A stretch of 52,698 bases of DNA from an uncultured Flavobacterium sp. (GTDB lineage: Bacteria > Bacteroidota > Bacteroidia > Flavobacteriales > Flavobacteriaceae). This document shows, piece after piece, positions 9,640-17,814 of the stretch. Below the pieces are notes generated by a model. That model ran no database searches. It was not told where the DNA came from and saw only the letters and a program-made list of their open reading frames with translations. Within the stretch, counting starts at the first letter, position 1; each line of letters starts with the position of its first letter. A program made the position numbers and the translations under genes. Location of the stretch: the NCBI RefSeq assembly GCF_946220915.1, contig NZ_CAMIHH010000010.1:1-52698 (forward strand), read 5' to 3'.

Positions 9640-9657
9640 AAATAAATTTTTAAAAGA

Positions 9658-9674
9658 ACTTTGTATTTCAAAGT
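9658..9674. promoter_or_regulatory. candidate operator ACTTTG-N5-CAAAGT (site B)
   Basis: A perfect inverted repeat, ACTTTG TATTT CAAAGT, between the winged-helix gene and the DUF1361 gene, 18 bases before the start at 9639. Same motif and spacing as sites A and C. Confidence 0.65.
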
Positions 9675-9693
9675 TTATGAATAAAAAAATAGG

Positions 9694-9990
9694 CTAACTT
9701 TTTTGTATGAGTTTTTCGAGGGCATCTATATGATCTTTAAAGGCTTTTCTTCCGTCTTTTGTTGCTACATAGCGTGTATTTGGCTTTTTGCCTATGAATT
9801 GTTTCTCGATCATGATATACTTTTCTGCTTCCAAAGCTTTGGCATGGCTGGCAAGGTTGCCGTCGGTCACCCCTAATAGTTCTTTCAGGGTATTGAAGTC
9901 GGCATGCTCATTTACCATGAGTATACTCATGATCCCGAGGCGGATGCGGTGGTCGAAAGCCTTATTGATATGTTGCAGGATATTTTTCAA
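9694..9990 (-). CDS. winged-helix transcriptional regulator (PF13601-like)
   Basis: A 98-residue protein made of one winged-helix domain: NKAFDHRIRLGIMSILM (helix 1), FNTLKELLGVTDGNLASHAKAL (helix-turn-helix, about 32-53), then the wing KQFIGKKPNTRYVATKDGRKAF. This pattern fits the small MarR/ArsR-like family PF13601, usually local repressors. The only start that gives the complete first helix is a TTG at 9990; the stop codon of the preceding gene ends one base before it (TAG-A-TTG), so translation is probably coupled. The recurring palindrome ACTTTG-N5-CAAAGT at the three transcription starts around it is the likely binding site, including one upstream of its own operon. Confidence 0.82.
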   Translation of the reverse strand: MKNILQHINKAFDHRIRLGIMSILMVNEHADFNTLKELLGVTDGNLASHAKALEAEKYIMIEKQFIGKKPNTRYVATKDGRKAFKDHIDALEKLIQKS

Positions 9991-9991
9991 T

Positions 9992-10597
9992 CTATTGTTT
10001 GCGATCGTATTTATAGTACATTACGGCACCGTAAAGAATGTGGCATACGCCAAAACCAAGCGCCCAGAATTCCAGCCCATACCCGGAAAACTCGGTAGCA
10101 ATAAGCCCTATGAGGATTATGGTAAGCCCCAGGTAGCGTACATCGCGCATGGTATATTTACTGGCATTGACACAAGCAAGCCCGTAAAAAATAAGGGTAA
10201 CAGGTGCAATGAGGCCAAAATAGCCATTGCGAAGCAGCAACAGGCAGAAGATGCCGCCAGTAACGAGAGGTATCAAAAAATTTACTGCCATCCTCTTTGA
10301 AGTAGAATTCCACACTGTCTCACCATTTCTTTTTGCTTTGCGCGCTGTGAGCAAAAAAGCGGTAATAACTGATAGGAGCAAAACTGCCAAAGCTATTGCC
10401 ATAATGGCCCTGAAGGCATTGCTTTCCAGCGTAATGTAGCTGCCGTAGTTCATAATGTATACCTGCTTTGCCGCATAAGCTCCCAGTAGGGCATATATTC
10501 CGGCAAGCACGCCAGCCAGCCCACTAAGAGACAGGAACTGTGTTGAACGATCCATCATCTTCCTGATGTCCTGAATGTCCTGTAAGTAATTTTCCAT
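9992..10597 (-). CDS. membrane protein co-transcribed with the winged-helix regulator
   Basis: A 201-residue protein with a polar N-terminal helix (MENYLQDIQDIRKMMDRS) and six predicted TM helices. The segment FLSLSGLAGVLAGIYALLGA is characteristic of a Bacteroidetes membrane-protein family that I know only as hypothetical and that is often found next to small winged-helix regulators. It is the first gene of the cluster: the perfect palindrome at 10605-10623 lies 7 bases from its ATG, and the regulator follows after a 1-base gap. It may be the sensor or effector partner of the regulator, but this is inference from position only. Confidence 0.72.
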   Translation of the reverse strand: MENYLQDIQDIRKMMDRSTQFLSLSGLAGVLAGIYALLGAYAAKQVYIMNYGSYITLESNAFRAIMAIALAVLLLSVITAFLLTARKAKRNGETVWNSTSKRMAVNFLIPLVTGGIFCLLLLRNGYFGLIAPVTLIFYGLACVNASKYTMRDVRYLGLTIILIGLIATEFSGYGLEFWALGFGVCHILYGAVMYYKYDRKQ

Positions 10598-10604
10598 ATA
10601 AAAG

Positions 10605-10623
10605 TACTTTGAGTTGCAAAGTA
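10605..10623. promoter_or_regulatory. candidate operator TACTTTG-N5-CAAAGTA (site C)
   Basis: A perfect 7-bp inverted repeat with a 5-base spacer, 7 bases upstream of the ATG at 10597. On the minus strand it overlaps a sequence close to the -7 box (TTACTTTG against TAnnTTTG), so a bound repressor would block the promoter or the leader. Confidence 0.68.
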
Positions 10624-10703
10624 ATAAAGAAAAATTGAAATGGCAATGGAGTTTTTGTTTTTTGTTTCAGGTTTAAAGTTTCACGTTCGAAATAAACAGC
10701 AAA

Positions 10704-11210
10704 CTAAGGCAAAATCTCAATCACAGTGCCATCTTCAACCGCTCCATACAATTCCTCCATTTCTTTATTCGTTACCGCAATGCATCCCGCCGTCCAGTTC
10801 CCCCAGCGGTGGAATTTCCCAATGTAGCCCTTACCATTGCGCAGTCCGTGTATCTTGATGTCGCCGCCGGGTGGCTTGCCCAGTTTTTCGGCATGGGCAA
10901 TGTCGGCAGTGTTGGGGTAAGATATCCCCAGGTTTTTGTAAAATGCGCTATTGGGGTTTCGGCCATCAATGTAATATATGCCTTCCGGTGTTTTGCAGTC
11001 ACCTTCAAACTGCTTGTGGCCGGTAGGGTTTCTCCCTAACGAAATGGTATAGGTTTTCAATAGTTCAATACCGGACCATGCTTGCATTTTACGTTTGGAT
11101 TTGTAGACGATAAGGCGGTTGATGGTTTTTCCGGAAGGGAGTTTTTTTCCGGGGAAGAAGTAGTAACCGGCCATACCTGTAATTAAGACAAAGAAAATCC
11201 AAATCATCAT
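10704..11210 (-). CDS. L,D-transpeptidase (YkuD-type), membrane-anchored
   Basis: A 168-residue protein with one N-terminal TM helix or signal anchor (residues 1-20) and a YkuD catalytic domain (about 30-166). The catalytic signature is clear: His121 in IKIHGL and Cys143 in NWTAGCIAV, with the conserved GDCKTPEG segment earlier (70-77). Such enzymes cross-link peptidoglycan stem peptides (3-3 links) or attach proteins to it in the periplasm. Its ATG overlaps the stop codon of the preceding lipoprotein gene by one base (TAATG), so the two are translated together. Confidence 0.87.
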   Translation of the reverse strand: MMIWIFFVLITGMAGYYFFPGKKLPSGKTINRLIVYKSKRKMQAWSGIELLKTYTISLGRNPTGHKQFEGDCKTPEGIYYIDGRNPNSAFYKNLGISYPNTADIAHAEKLGKPPGGDIKIHGLRNGKGYIGKFHRWGNWTAGCIAVTNKEMEELYGAVEDGTVIEILP

Positions 11211-12022
11211 TACCGCTTTACCAGCTTATACTTTACGGTACCCGGTTCGATGCCGTAATCTTCGGGAACTTCATACAATTTAAGAGTATCACCTTCAAAT
11301 TTGTACTGGTAGGCTAATTGATAATCATAACCCATTTTCTCACTGCGCTTTTCCCCATTATAAAAGAAAAGAACATCGACACCCTCAATATTGGATTCGT
11401 CAAACTGGAAGACAGGGTTGTATGTAATAAGACCCGGAATGCCGTCGACCTTTCCGTCTTCCGTGAGTTCTATTGCGGCATTTGTAATCGCGTCCCTGTA
11501 CTTTTCGGCAAAAAGGAGCTGGTTAAGCGCTTGGTTCTCATTTTTAAAGCGAAGATAACACTCTTTTTTACCGGTATCAGCGAGCGTAATTTCAATCCTG
11601 TCCGGATTTTTTAATGCTAATGTAAATGATTTTAATGGGCCGCCCTCATGCCGCGGCTTATATTGGAGGCTTTGGCTCTCATCCGGATACATCTTTTCGA
11701 AACTGCTTTCCGAATGCCAGTAAAACTTAGTATTGGCAGACTTGTTTGAGATGGTATCGGGTGTGATCTCAATAGCCAGCACGAGACTTTCGTAAACAAA
11801 AGTTGCGCTGTCAACGGATTTTAGGTTTTTAATCGCATTGACATAACTTTCCGAAAGCCAAAACCCGCTGTATTTCGACAGGCTTTGCGCAGGGGCTTCA
11901 ACGGCTTCCTCCGTTGCAGCTGCCGTTTCGGCTTTCGGTTCTCCTTTGCAGGAAGTTAGCACCGATAACCCTGAAAGGATAAAAGCAATATACCTGATTA
12001 ACATGTCCTGAAGTTTTTTCAA
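11210..12022 (-). CDS. lipoprotein of unknown function
   Basis: A 270-residue protein. The N-terminus MLIRYIAFILSGLSVLTSCKG (starting at the second Met, residue 7) carries a lipobox with the Cys in LTSC, so the true start may be 12004. An Ala/Glu-rich linker follows, then a single globular region with no recognised domain. It forms a two-gene unit with the L,D-transpeptidase (1-base overlap), which hints at a cell-envelope role. Confidence 0.7.
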   Translation of the reverse strand: MKKLQDMLIRYIAFILSGLSVLTSCKGEPKAETAAATEEAVEAPAQSLSKYSGFWLSESYVNAIKNLKSVDSATFVYESLVLAIEITPDTISNKSANTKFYWHSESSFEKMYPDESQSLQYKPRHEGGPLKSFTLALKNPDRIEITLADTGKKECYLRFKNENQALNQLLFAEKYRDAITNAAIELTEDGKVDGIPGLITYNPVFQFDESNIEGVDVLFFYNGEKRSEKMGYDYQLAYQYKFEGDTLKLYEVPEDYGIEPGTVKYKLVKR

Positions 12023-12094
12023 AAATAAAAAAAGCCCCTCGAAACTTTTGCTTACGGAGGCATTAATATAGTGTAGTATTTTGAGGTTTCCACA

Positions 12095-12139
12095 CTTCGC
12101 TGTACTACGGTCGAAACCTAACGTAGTGGTTCAGCGAAG
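12095..12139. repeat. imperfect inverted repeat, REP-like
   Basis: CTTCGCTG (12095-12102) and ACTACG (12104-12109) are matched by CGTAGT (12122-12127) and CAGCGAAG (12132-12139). The two arm pairs have a 4-base bulge (GGTT) and a loop that contains GTCGAAACC. This looks like the GGTTTCGACTTCGCT-type intergenic repeats scattered in some flavobacterial genomes. It lies in the 210-base gap between the lipoprotein promoter side and the fabH end. No second copy was noticed in the window. Confidence 0.5.
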
Positions 12140-12232
12140 CTAAATGACAGAGTACCCTCATTTAAGATTAGTGAAAATATATACGATGAGTGGCACACCC
12201 GATTGAAGCTCAATCTAAAATCTGAAATGGCA

Positions 12233-13246
12233 CTACCACTTTATAATTGCGCTTCCCCACGTGAACCCGCTGCCAAATGCGGCAAGCACCACAGTGTCGC
12301 CTTCTTTTATTTTGCCCTGTTCCCAGGCTTCCGTCAGCGCGATTGGCACCGATGCCGCCGTAGTATTGCCATACTTCATGATGTTATTGTATACCTTGTC
12401 ATCACCCAGGCCGAATTTTTGCTGTATGAACTGCGATATCCTCAGGTTGGCCTGGTGCGGTATCAGCATGTCAATGTCGCTTACCTGTAAATCGTTAGCT
12501 TTAAGCCCTTCCATGATCACCTCGCTGAAGCGTACTACCGCATTTTTGAATACAAACTGCCCGTTCATGTATGGGTAATAGCTCTCATCGTTAGGGTCGG
12601 CATCGGCAATAATGTCATTTACCCAGCGCTTGCCCATGCCCGGCGCAATGAGCGAAAGTTCTTCGGCATGCTGGCCTTCGGAGTGAAGATGTGTAGAAAG
12701 TATTCCCTTGGAAGTATCTTCTTCGCGGGAAAGCACAGCCGCCCCTGCCCCATCGCCAAATATTACCGAAACGGCACGCCCCCTCGTAGTCATGTCGAGC
12801 CCTTTGGAATGCAGTTCCGAGCCAATGATAAGTATGTTTTTATACATCCCGGTCTTAATGAACTGGTCGGCTACCGAGAGCGCATAGATAAAGCCGGAAC
12901 ACTGGTTGCGCACGTCGAGTGCGCCTACGGTACGCTTCATGCCCAAATCCCTTTGCACCAATACTCCCGGACCCGGAAAGTAATAATCAGGGCTTAGGGT
13001 TGCAAATATGATAAAGTCAATATCCTCCCTGTCAATCCCGGCACGCTCGATGGCTATCTTTGCCGCCTTTACCCCCATTGTTGTGGTGGTGTCTTCGCCG
13101 CCCGGCAACACATGCCTTCTTTCCTTAATGCCGGTACGCTCCTGTATCCATTCGTCATTGGTTTCCATGATCTTGGAAAGGTCGTCGTTGGTTACCACAT
13201 TGGCAGGTACATAATGCCCCAGGCCGGTTATTTTTGAGTGATACAT
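12233..13246 (-). CDS. fabH: beta-ketoacyl-ACP synthase III
   Basis: A 337-residue thiolase-fold enzyme with the full catalytic set of FabH: Cys116 in RNQCSGF, His264 in IPHQANLRI and Asn294 in YGNTTAAS. It has the usual length and the FGDGAGAAVL and GSGFTWG family segments. It condenses an acyl-CoA primer with malonyl-ACP to start type II fatty acid synthesis in the cytoplasm. Branched-chain priming is usual in Bacteroidota but cannot be read from the sequence. It stands alone here, away from rpmF/plsX, so it may be a second copy. Confidence 0.92.
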   Translation of the reverse strand: MYHSKITGLGHYVPANVVTNDDLSKIMETNDEWIQERTGIKERRHVLPGGEDTTTTMGVKAAKIAIERAGIDREDIDFIIFATLSPDYYFPGPGVLVQRDLGMKRTVGALDVRNQCSGFIYALSVADQFIKTGMYKNILIIGSELHSKGLDMTTRGRAVSVIFGDGAGAAVLSREEDTSKGILSTHLHSEGQHAEELSLIAPGMGKRWVNDIIADADPNDESYYPYMNGQFVFKNAVVRFSEVIMEGLKANDLQVSDIDMLIPHQANLRISQFIQQKFGLGDDKVYNNIMKYGNTTAASVPIALTEAWEQGKIKEGDTVVLAAFGSGFTWGSAIIKW

Positions 13247-13409
13247 TTGAATATTAATTGATTAATGAAAACAAGCTGTAAAAATAAACATTCCTTAAAA
13301 AAGAAAACCTAAAGTTTAGTTTTTTTTGGGTTATATCGTCATACTGCGAAAAATGTTCAAAACTGTAACAAGATAGTAGTATCTTAGACCTATTTGAAAA
13401 ATAATCATC

Positions 13410-15833
13410 ATGGTCAGATCACTTTTTAAGGCGGTGGTAATTGCACTTACCGCACTTACTGCTACTGCACAGGAAAACCTTACTTACCAGAAACCACCCA
13501 AAGAGATATTGGAGCTCGTAGATATTGAGCGGGCACCTTCGGTTTCGATGGACAGCAGGAATACTTTTATGCTGCTAATGTACCGCAATGCCTATAAAAC
13601 CCTTGAAGACCTTTCGGAAGAAGAGTTGAAGCTGGGCGGCCTGCGCATCAATCCAAGTACCAATATATCCAGTACGGTTACTTACGTTAATAACCTGAAA
13701 TTTAAAAAACTAAAAGACAAAGATCCGGTTCAGGTAAAAGGCCTGCCGCAAAATGCGAAACTGGCCAACTTTGCCTGGTCGCCTGACGAAACTAAAATAG
13801 CTTTTACAAATACCACCGCCACAGGTGTAGAAGCATGGCTGCTCGACCTGGGCAATCTGCAGGCCAGAAAACTGACTGAGGCTGCTGCCAACGCCAATAT
13901 GGGAAACCCGATTAGTTGGTTCAGGGACAGCAGGTCATTGCTGGTAAAAATGCTCCCGGCAAACAGGCCTGCGCTCATCAATACTGCAAGCGCCATTCCC
14001 GGCGGCCCAACTGTAACGGTAAGCGATGGTACCAGGGCTCAGAACCGCACGTACCAGGACCTGCTGAAAAATAGAAATGATGAGGCCAACTTTGAAAACC
14101 TCATTACTTCAGAATTAGTTAAGGTTACTCTTGATGGCAAAAGCGCAAAATGGATGGATGCAGCAATGTATGGCGGCATTAGCTTTTCGCCCGATGGAAA
14201 TTTCGTGCTGGTTACAACGCTTCACAAGCCTTTCTCATATATTGTTACGCTTGACCGCTTCCCGACAAAAAGTGTTTTGTATGATGCCCAGGGGAAAATC
14301 GTGCAGCCTTTTAACGAAAAGCCATTGATCGAAGACATGCCTAAAGGATTTATGTCGACAGAAAAAGGCAGGAGAAGCATCAGCTGGAGGGCCGATAAGC
14401 CCGCCACTCTGGTATGGGCCGAAGCGCTGGACGGTGGCGACCCGGCTGTAGAAGTACCCTTCCGTGATGAGGTATTCGAGCTTTCTGCACCTTTTACACA
14501 AGCACCCAAAAGCCTTGTAAAAACCATTAATCGCTTTGCGGGCATTACATGGGGCAACGATAACCTTGCCCTTATAACTGACCGGTGGTGGAACACCCGC
14601 AATACTAAAATGTATATCTTCAATCCTTCGGATGCTACACAAAAACCGGAAGTGATATTTGACAGGAATTACCAGGATACCTATAGCGACCCTGGCTCCT
14701 TTGATACCCGGCGCAATGAATGGGGCCGCTATGTGCTGAATATCGAAAATGGCAATGCGTACCTACTGGGCGACGGTTTTACTGATAAGGGCCAGTTTCC
14801 GTTTATCGACCGGTACGACCTTTCCAGCAGAACGAAAACAAGGCTTTACCAATCAAAATATACTGAAAGGAAAGAATCGCTGGTATCGCTCATTGATGCC
14901 AAAAAGGGCGAAGTTCTGGTACGGCTGGAGTCGAAAAACCAATATCCCAACTATTACCTGATCAACATCAAAAAGAAAAGCACGCCTGTGCCTGTTAGCT
15001 TCTTTGAAAATCCGTTTAAAAAGATAGAGCACGTTAGCAAGGAGGTTATTAAGTACAAAAGGGCAGATGGCCTCGACCTATCGGGAACATTGTACCTTCC
15101 TGACGGATACGACAAAAAGAAAAAGGAAAAGCTACCACTCATCATCTGGGCTTACCCTGCAGAGTTTAAAGATAAGAACAGCGCATCGCAAACTACTTCT
15201 AACCCAAATGACTTTACCTATCCTAATTACGGTTCACCGGTATACTGGGTAACACGGGGCTATGCAGTGCTGGACGATGCCTCCTTCCCTATTATCGGCG
15301 AAGGAAAGGAACAGCCTAACGATACTTTCATTACACAGCTTGTTGCCGATGCTAAGGCAGCTATTGATGCTGTTGATGCCCTTGGCTACATCGACCGTAA
15401 CCGTGTGGCTGTGGGTGGACACTCGTATGGCGCATTCATGACGGCCAACCTGCTCACGCACTCCGACCTGTTTGCGGCAGGCATAGCACGCAGTGGGGCA
15501 TACAACCGAACGCTAACACCTTTTGGTTTTCAAAGTGAAGAGCGTAACTATTGGGAAGCGCCCGAAATATATAATGCAATGTCGCCGTTTTCGCACGCCG
15601 ACAAAATGAAGACACCACTATTGCTGATCCATGGGGAAGCCGATAACAACAGCGGCACTTTCCCGATGCAGAGCGAACGCTATTTCAATGCCCTGAAAGG
15701 CTTTGGCGCACCGGCCCGGCTGGTTTTATTGCCAAAGGAAAGCCATGGCTATGCTGCCATCGAAAGCATACTGCACTTGCTATGGGAACAGGATCAATGG
15801 CTCGAAAAGTATGTAAAGAACAAGGGAAAATAG
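13410..15833 (+). CDS. secreted S9 family prolyl-oligopeptidase-like serine peptidase
   Basis: An 807-residue protein with a signal peptide (MVRSLFKAVVIALTALTATAQ), an N-terminal seven-bladed propeller-like region (about 60-530) and a C-terminal alpha/beta hydrolase (about 550-800). Ser672 in GGHSYGAFM is the nucleophile; the Asp in GEADNNSG and the His in KESHGY complete the triad. The layout fits the glutamyl-endopeptidase-like S9 group common in Bacteroidota, with a likely periplasmic role in peptide breakdown. It is monocistronic and convergent with the ABC ATPase gene. Confidence 0.88.
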   Translation: MVRSLFKAVVIALTALTATAQENLTYQKPPKEILELVDIERAPSVSMDSRNTFMLLMYRNAYKTLEDLSEEELKLGGLRINPSTNISSTVTYVNNLKFKKLKDKDPVQVKGLPQNAKLANFAWSPDETKIAFTNTTATGVEAWLLDLGNLQARKLTEAAANANMGNPISWFRDSRSLLVKMLPANRPALINTASAIPGGPTVTVSDGTRAQNRTYQDLLKNRNDEANFENLITSELVKVTLDGKSAKWMDAAMYGGISFSPDGNFVLVTTLHKPFSYIVTLDRFPTKSVLYDAQGKIVQPFNEKPLIEDMPKGFMSTEKGRRSISWRADKPATLVWAEALDGGDPAVEVPFRDEVFELSAPFTQAPKSLVKTINRFAGITWGNDNLALITDRWWNTRNTKMYIFNPSDATQKPEVIFDRNYQDTYSDPGSFDTRRNEWGRYVLNIENGNAYLLGDGFTDKGQFPFIDRYDLSSRTKTRLYQSKYTERKESLVSLIDAKKGEVLVRLESKNQYPNYYLINIKKKSTPVPVSFFENPFKKIEHVSKEVIKYKRADGLDLSGTLYLPDGYDKKKKEKLPLIIWAYPAEFKDKNSASQTTSNPNDFTYPNYGSPVYWVTRGYAVLDDASFPIIGEGKEQPNDTFITQLVADAKAAIDAVDALGYIDRNRVAVGGHSYGAFMTANLLTHSDLFAAGIARSGAYNRTLTPFGFQSEERNYWEAPEIYNAMSPFSHADKMKTPLLLIHGEADNNSGTFPMQSERYFNALKGFGAPARLVLLPKESHGYAAIESILHLLWEQDQWLEKYVKNKGK

Positions 15834-15895
15834 ATCCTTTATCGAAAAGATGAGAGATAATAAACAAACCCGTGCATGGTGCAGGTTTTATGTTT

Positions 15896-16855
15896 TTACC
15901 CAAAAGCGTTCCTATCCACTGCAAGTGCAGCTTCTGAATTTGCTTCCAGTTCTTTATGATGCTCAAAAAAGATTACCTGCCTGCTGAGCGCTGCCTTTAC
16001 AAGGTAACGGTTGCCTTTAAAGTAGCATTGCTTTACCACCACGTTCAGCGGACCGCCATCGGTTATTTTTAGCTGGTGCGGATAAATAAGTACCGTTTCC
16101 TCAGGGTTTTGAGTGAGCATCAGCTGTTCCAGCTTTATCTCGTTTACCTCTCCAAACAGCGATGCGGTATACTTATCCTTTGGATTATAATAAATCTCTT
16201 TTGAAGGGGCTTTGTCGAGGATACGGCCACCTTTGAGCACTATCGTCTCATCGGCAAAAGAAAGCGCATCGGTGCTGTCATGTGTGGCAACGATAACGGT
16301 AATTCCTTTCTGCTTCAGGTAAGCGAACAAATTGCGGCGCAGCGCGTTTTTCCGGAAGTTGTCAATATGGCTGAAGGGCTCGTCCAGCAAGAGCACTTCG
16401 GGCTCAAGCGCCAAAACTTTTGCAAGGGCAATGCGCTGCTGCTGCCCGCCGCTAAGGTATTTGGCCTTGACATTTGCAAAAGCGCCCATTTCTACAATTT
16501 CAAGCAGTTCGCCAATGCGCTGCTGCTTTTGTCCCGGATAGAAATTTGAAAGGAAACTGCCAACGTTCTCTGCCGCAGTTACAAATGGCATCAGGTCAAA
16601 ATCCTGCGCCAGGTATTTCATGTAAGGCATGCCTGGAATCAGGTTGTGCTTGGGTCCGGTAACGGCTTCGCCCTTGTAAGTAATGTCCCCATCGTTAAGG
16701 TCATACAAGCCATAAATAGTTTTTAGCAATGTGCTTTTGCCACAGCCGCTTTCGCCAATAATGGCAATGTTCTGGCCTGTTTTTACATTAAAGCTGATAT
16801 TGTGCAATATAGTGGAATCGGTATAACCGAATGAGATATTCTTAACTGCAAGCAT
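15896..16855 (-). CDS. ABC transporter ATP-binding protein
   Basis: A 319-residue ATPase with Walker A GESGCGKST (34-42), signature LSGGQQQRIALAK, Walker B VLLLDEP and the switch His in VATHDS. After the nucleotide-binding domain (1-225) there is a C-terminal domain of about 90 residues resembling the TOBE-type regulatory extension of importer ATPases (CysA/PotA-like). No permease or binding-protein gene is next to it, so the substrate is unknown. A short leader frame and a hairpin lie upstream at 16928-17002 and may control it. Confidence 0.85.
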   Translation of the reverse strand: MLAVKNISFGYTDSTILHNISFNVKTGQNIAIIGESGCGKSTLLKTIYGLYDLNDGDITYKGEAVTGPKHNLIPGMPYMKYLAQDFDLMPFVTAAENVGSFLSNFYPGQKQQRIGELLEIVEMGAFANVKAKYLSGGQQQRIALAKVLALEPEVLLLDEPFSHIDNFRKNALRRNLFAYLKQKGITVIVATHDSTDALSFADETIVLKGGRILDKAPSKEIYYNPKDKYTASLFGEVNEIKLEQLMLTQNPEETVLIYPHQLKITDGGPLNVVVKQCYFKGNRYLVKAALSRQVIFFEHHKELEANSEAALAVDRNAFG

Positions 16856-16927
16856 TTTCCGGGAAACGGTTTTGTTTCTGCAAAAGTATTCAATTCATCC
16901 CATTACAAAGCCGGGTTAACAAAAAAT

Positions 16928-16952
16928 AAGGGCACATTATGGATGTGCCCTT
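16928..16952 (-). terminator. hairpin with U-tract upstream of ABC gene
   Basis: AAGGGCACAT (16928-16937) pairs perfectly with ATGTGCCCTT (16943-16952). On the minus strand it is followed by TTTTTT, as in an intrinsic terminator. No large minus-strand gene ends here; the hairpin lies between a 14-codon frame (17002-16958) and the ABC ATPase start at 16855. It could be an attenuator or the end of a small RNA. Confidence 0.6.
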
Positions 16953-16957
16953 GCTAG

Positions 16958-17002
16958 CTAACCAATAAAAAATAAAACAATAATAAGGGGGCAGTTTCTC
17001 AT
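16958..17002 (-). CDS. possible 14-residue leader peptide
   Basis: The minus-strand frame MRNCPLIIVLFFIG ends in TAG six bases before the hairpin at 16952-16928. The product is very hydrophobic. A short peptide frame followed directly by a terminator upstream of an ABC ATPase gene fits an attenuation leader, but a tiny membrane peptide or chance are equally possible. No ribosome-binding site is obvious. Confidence 0.25.
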   Translation of the reverse strand: MRNCPLIIVLFFIG

Positions 17003-17138
17003 AGCAATTTTTCTACTGCATCAATCAATTATACTTACGATAAATAGTAGCGTAGGGTTTTAGCAATTTCAAATGTTAGGTATTTATAAATAAAACCTAA
17101 ATTATTTGTAAATTGTCGCCTGCCACAACCCACAAAAT

Positions 17139-17759
17139 ATGAGAACACTTTTTTTTATCCTTACTTTTTTTTATGCCATGGCAGTACGAGGCCAAAAGCC
17201 CCATGAACAGTATTCCATTGAGGCAGCCTATGGGCTGGGCATTTCAGATGTACCGGCAATAACCGGATTTTCTCATTATGAAATCGGGTTCAGGTATATG
17301 GTCGACGAATACTGGGGGCTAAAATTTGACTTCGGGGCCGACCGTTTTCGTACCGGCAGCGATCCTGAACTTGGATCCAATTATAAACGCTATTCGGTAC
17401 AGGCAGTGCACAACCTTGGCCGTACGCTGAACATGGGCGACAAACTGAGCATTCCACTTAACTTACTGGCACATGGTGGTTTGGGGTATTCCTCGCTGAG
17501 CTCGGTAACCGAATCCGGCACCGATAAGATAGGGAATGTAATCATCGGGCTTACGCCGCAGCTTTATTTGAGCAGGTCCTTCGCACTTACCATCGACACG
17601 TCATACATCATTAATTTCACGCAGCATTTCAGGTTTGATGGCATCCATCCACCAAAAGAGGGCGGGCCTTTAAAATCGTTTACCGGCAAAATGTTCAATG
17701 CCTCAGCTGGGCTTACATATTATTTCGGGAATAATAAATCCGATTCCGACTGGAGATAA
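17139..17759 (+). CDS. outer-membrane beta-barrel protein
   Basis: A 206-residue protein with a signal peptide (MRTLFFILTFFYAMAVRGQ) and alternating amphipathic strands separated by polar loops, for example YEIGFRYMVDEYWGLKFDFG, LNLLAHGGLGYSSL and FNASAGLTYYFG at the C-terminal end. Ending close to an aromatic strand (TYYFGN) fits an OmpA/OmpW-like eight-stranded barrel in the outer membrane. It has no OmpA peptidoglycan-binding domain. The function is unknown; it is a single gene convergent with the GH3 operon. Confidence 0.72.
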   Translation: MRTLFFILTFFYAMAVRGQKPHEQYSIEAAYGLGISDVPAITGFSHYEIGFRYMVDEYWGLKFDFGADRFRTGSDPELGSNYKRYSVQAVHNLGRTLNMGDKLSIPLNLLAHGGLGYSSLSSVTESGTDKIGNVIIGLTPQLYLSRSFALTIDTSYIINFTQHFRFDGIHPPKEGGPLKSFTGKMFNASAGLTYYFGNNKSDSDWR

Positions 17760-17788
17760 AAAAAGGCTGTCCCCTTCAGACAGCCTTT
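17758..17788 (-). terminator. terminator ending the GH3/PUL transcript
   Basis: AAAGGCTGTC (17762-17771) pairs with GACAGCCTTT (17779-17788) around CCCTTCA. The T-run is on the minus-strand side (A7 on the plus strand), so it mainly ends transcripts from the GH3 gene at 17815. It can also serve the convergent barrel gene. Confidence 0.8.
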
Positions 17789-17814
17789 CCACACAAAGAT
17801 CAACAAAATTAAAC

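Noticed and set aside
14222..14642. Two minus-strand frames of about 134 codons
   Set aside because: Antisense to the S9 peptidase propeller region, which has full coding evidence.
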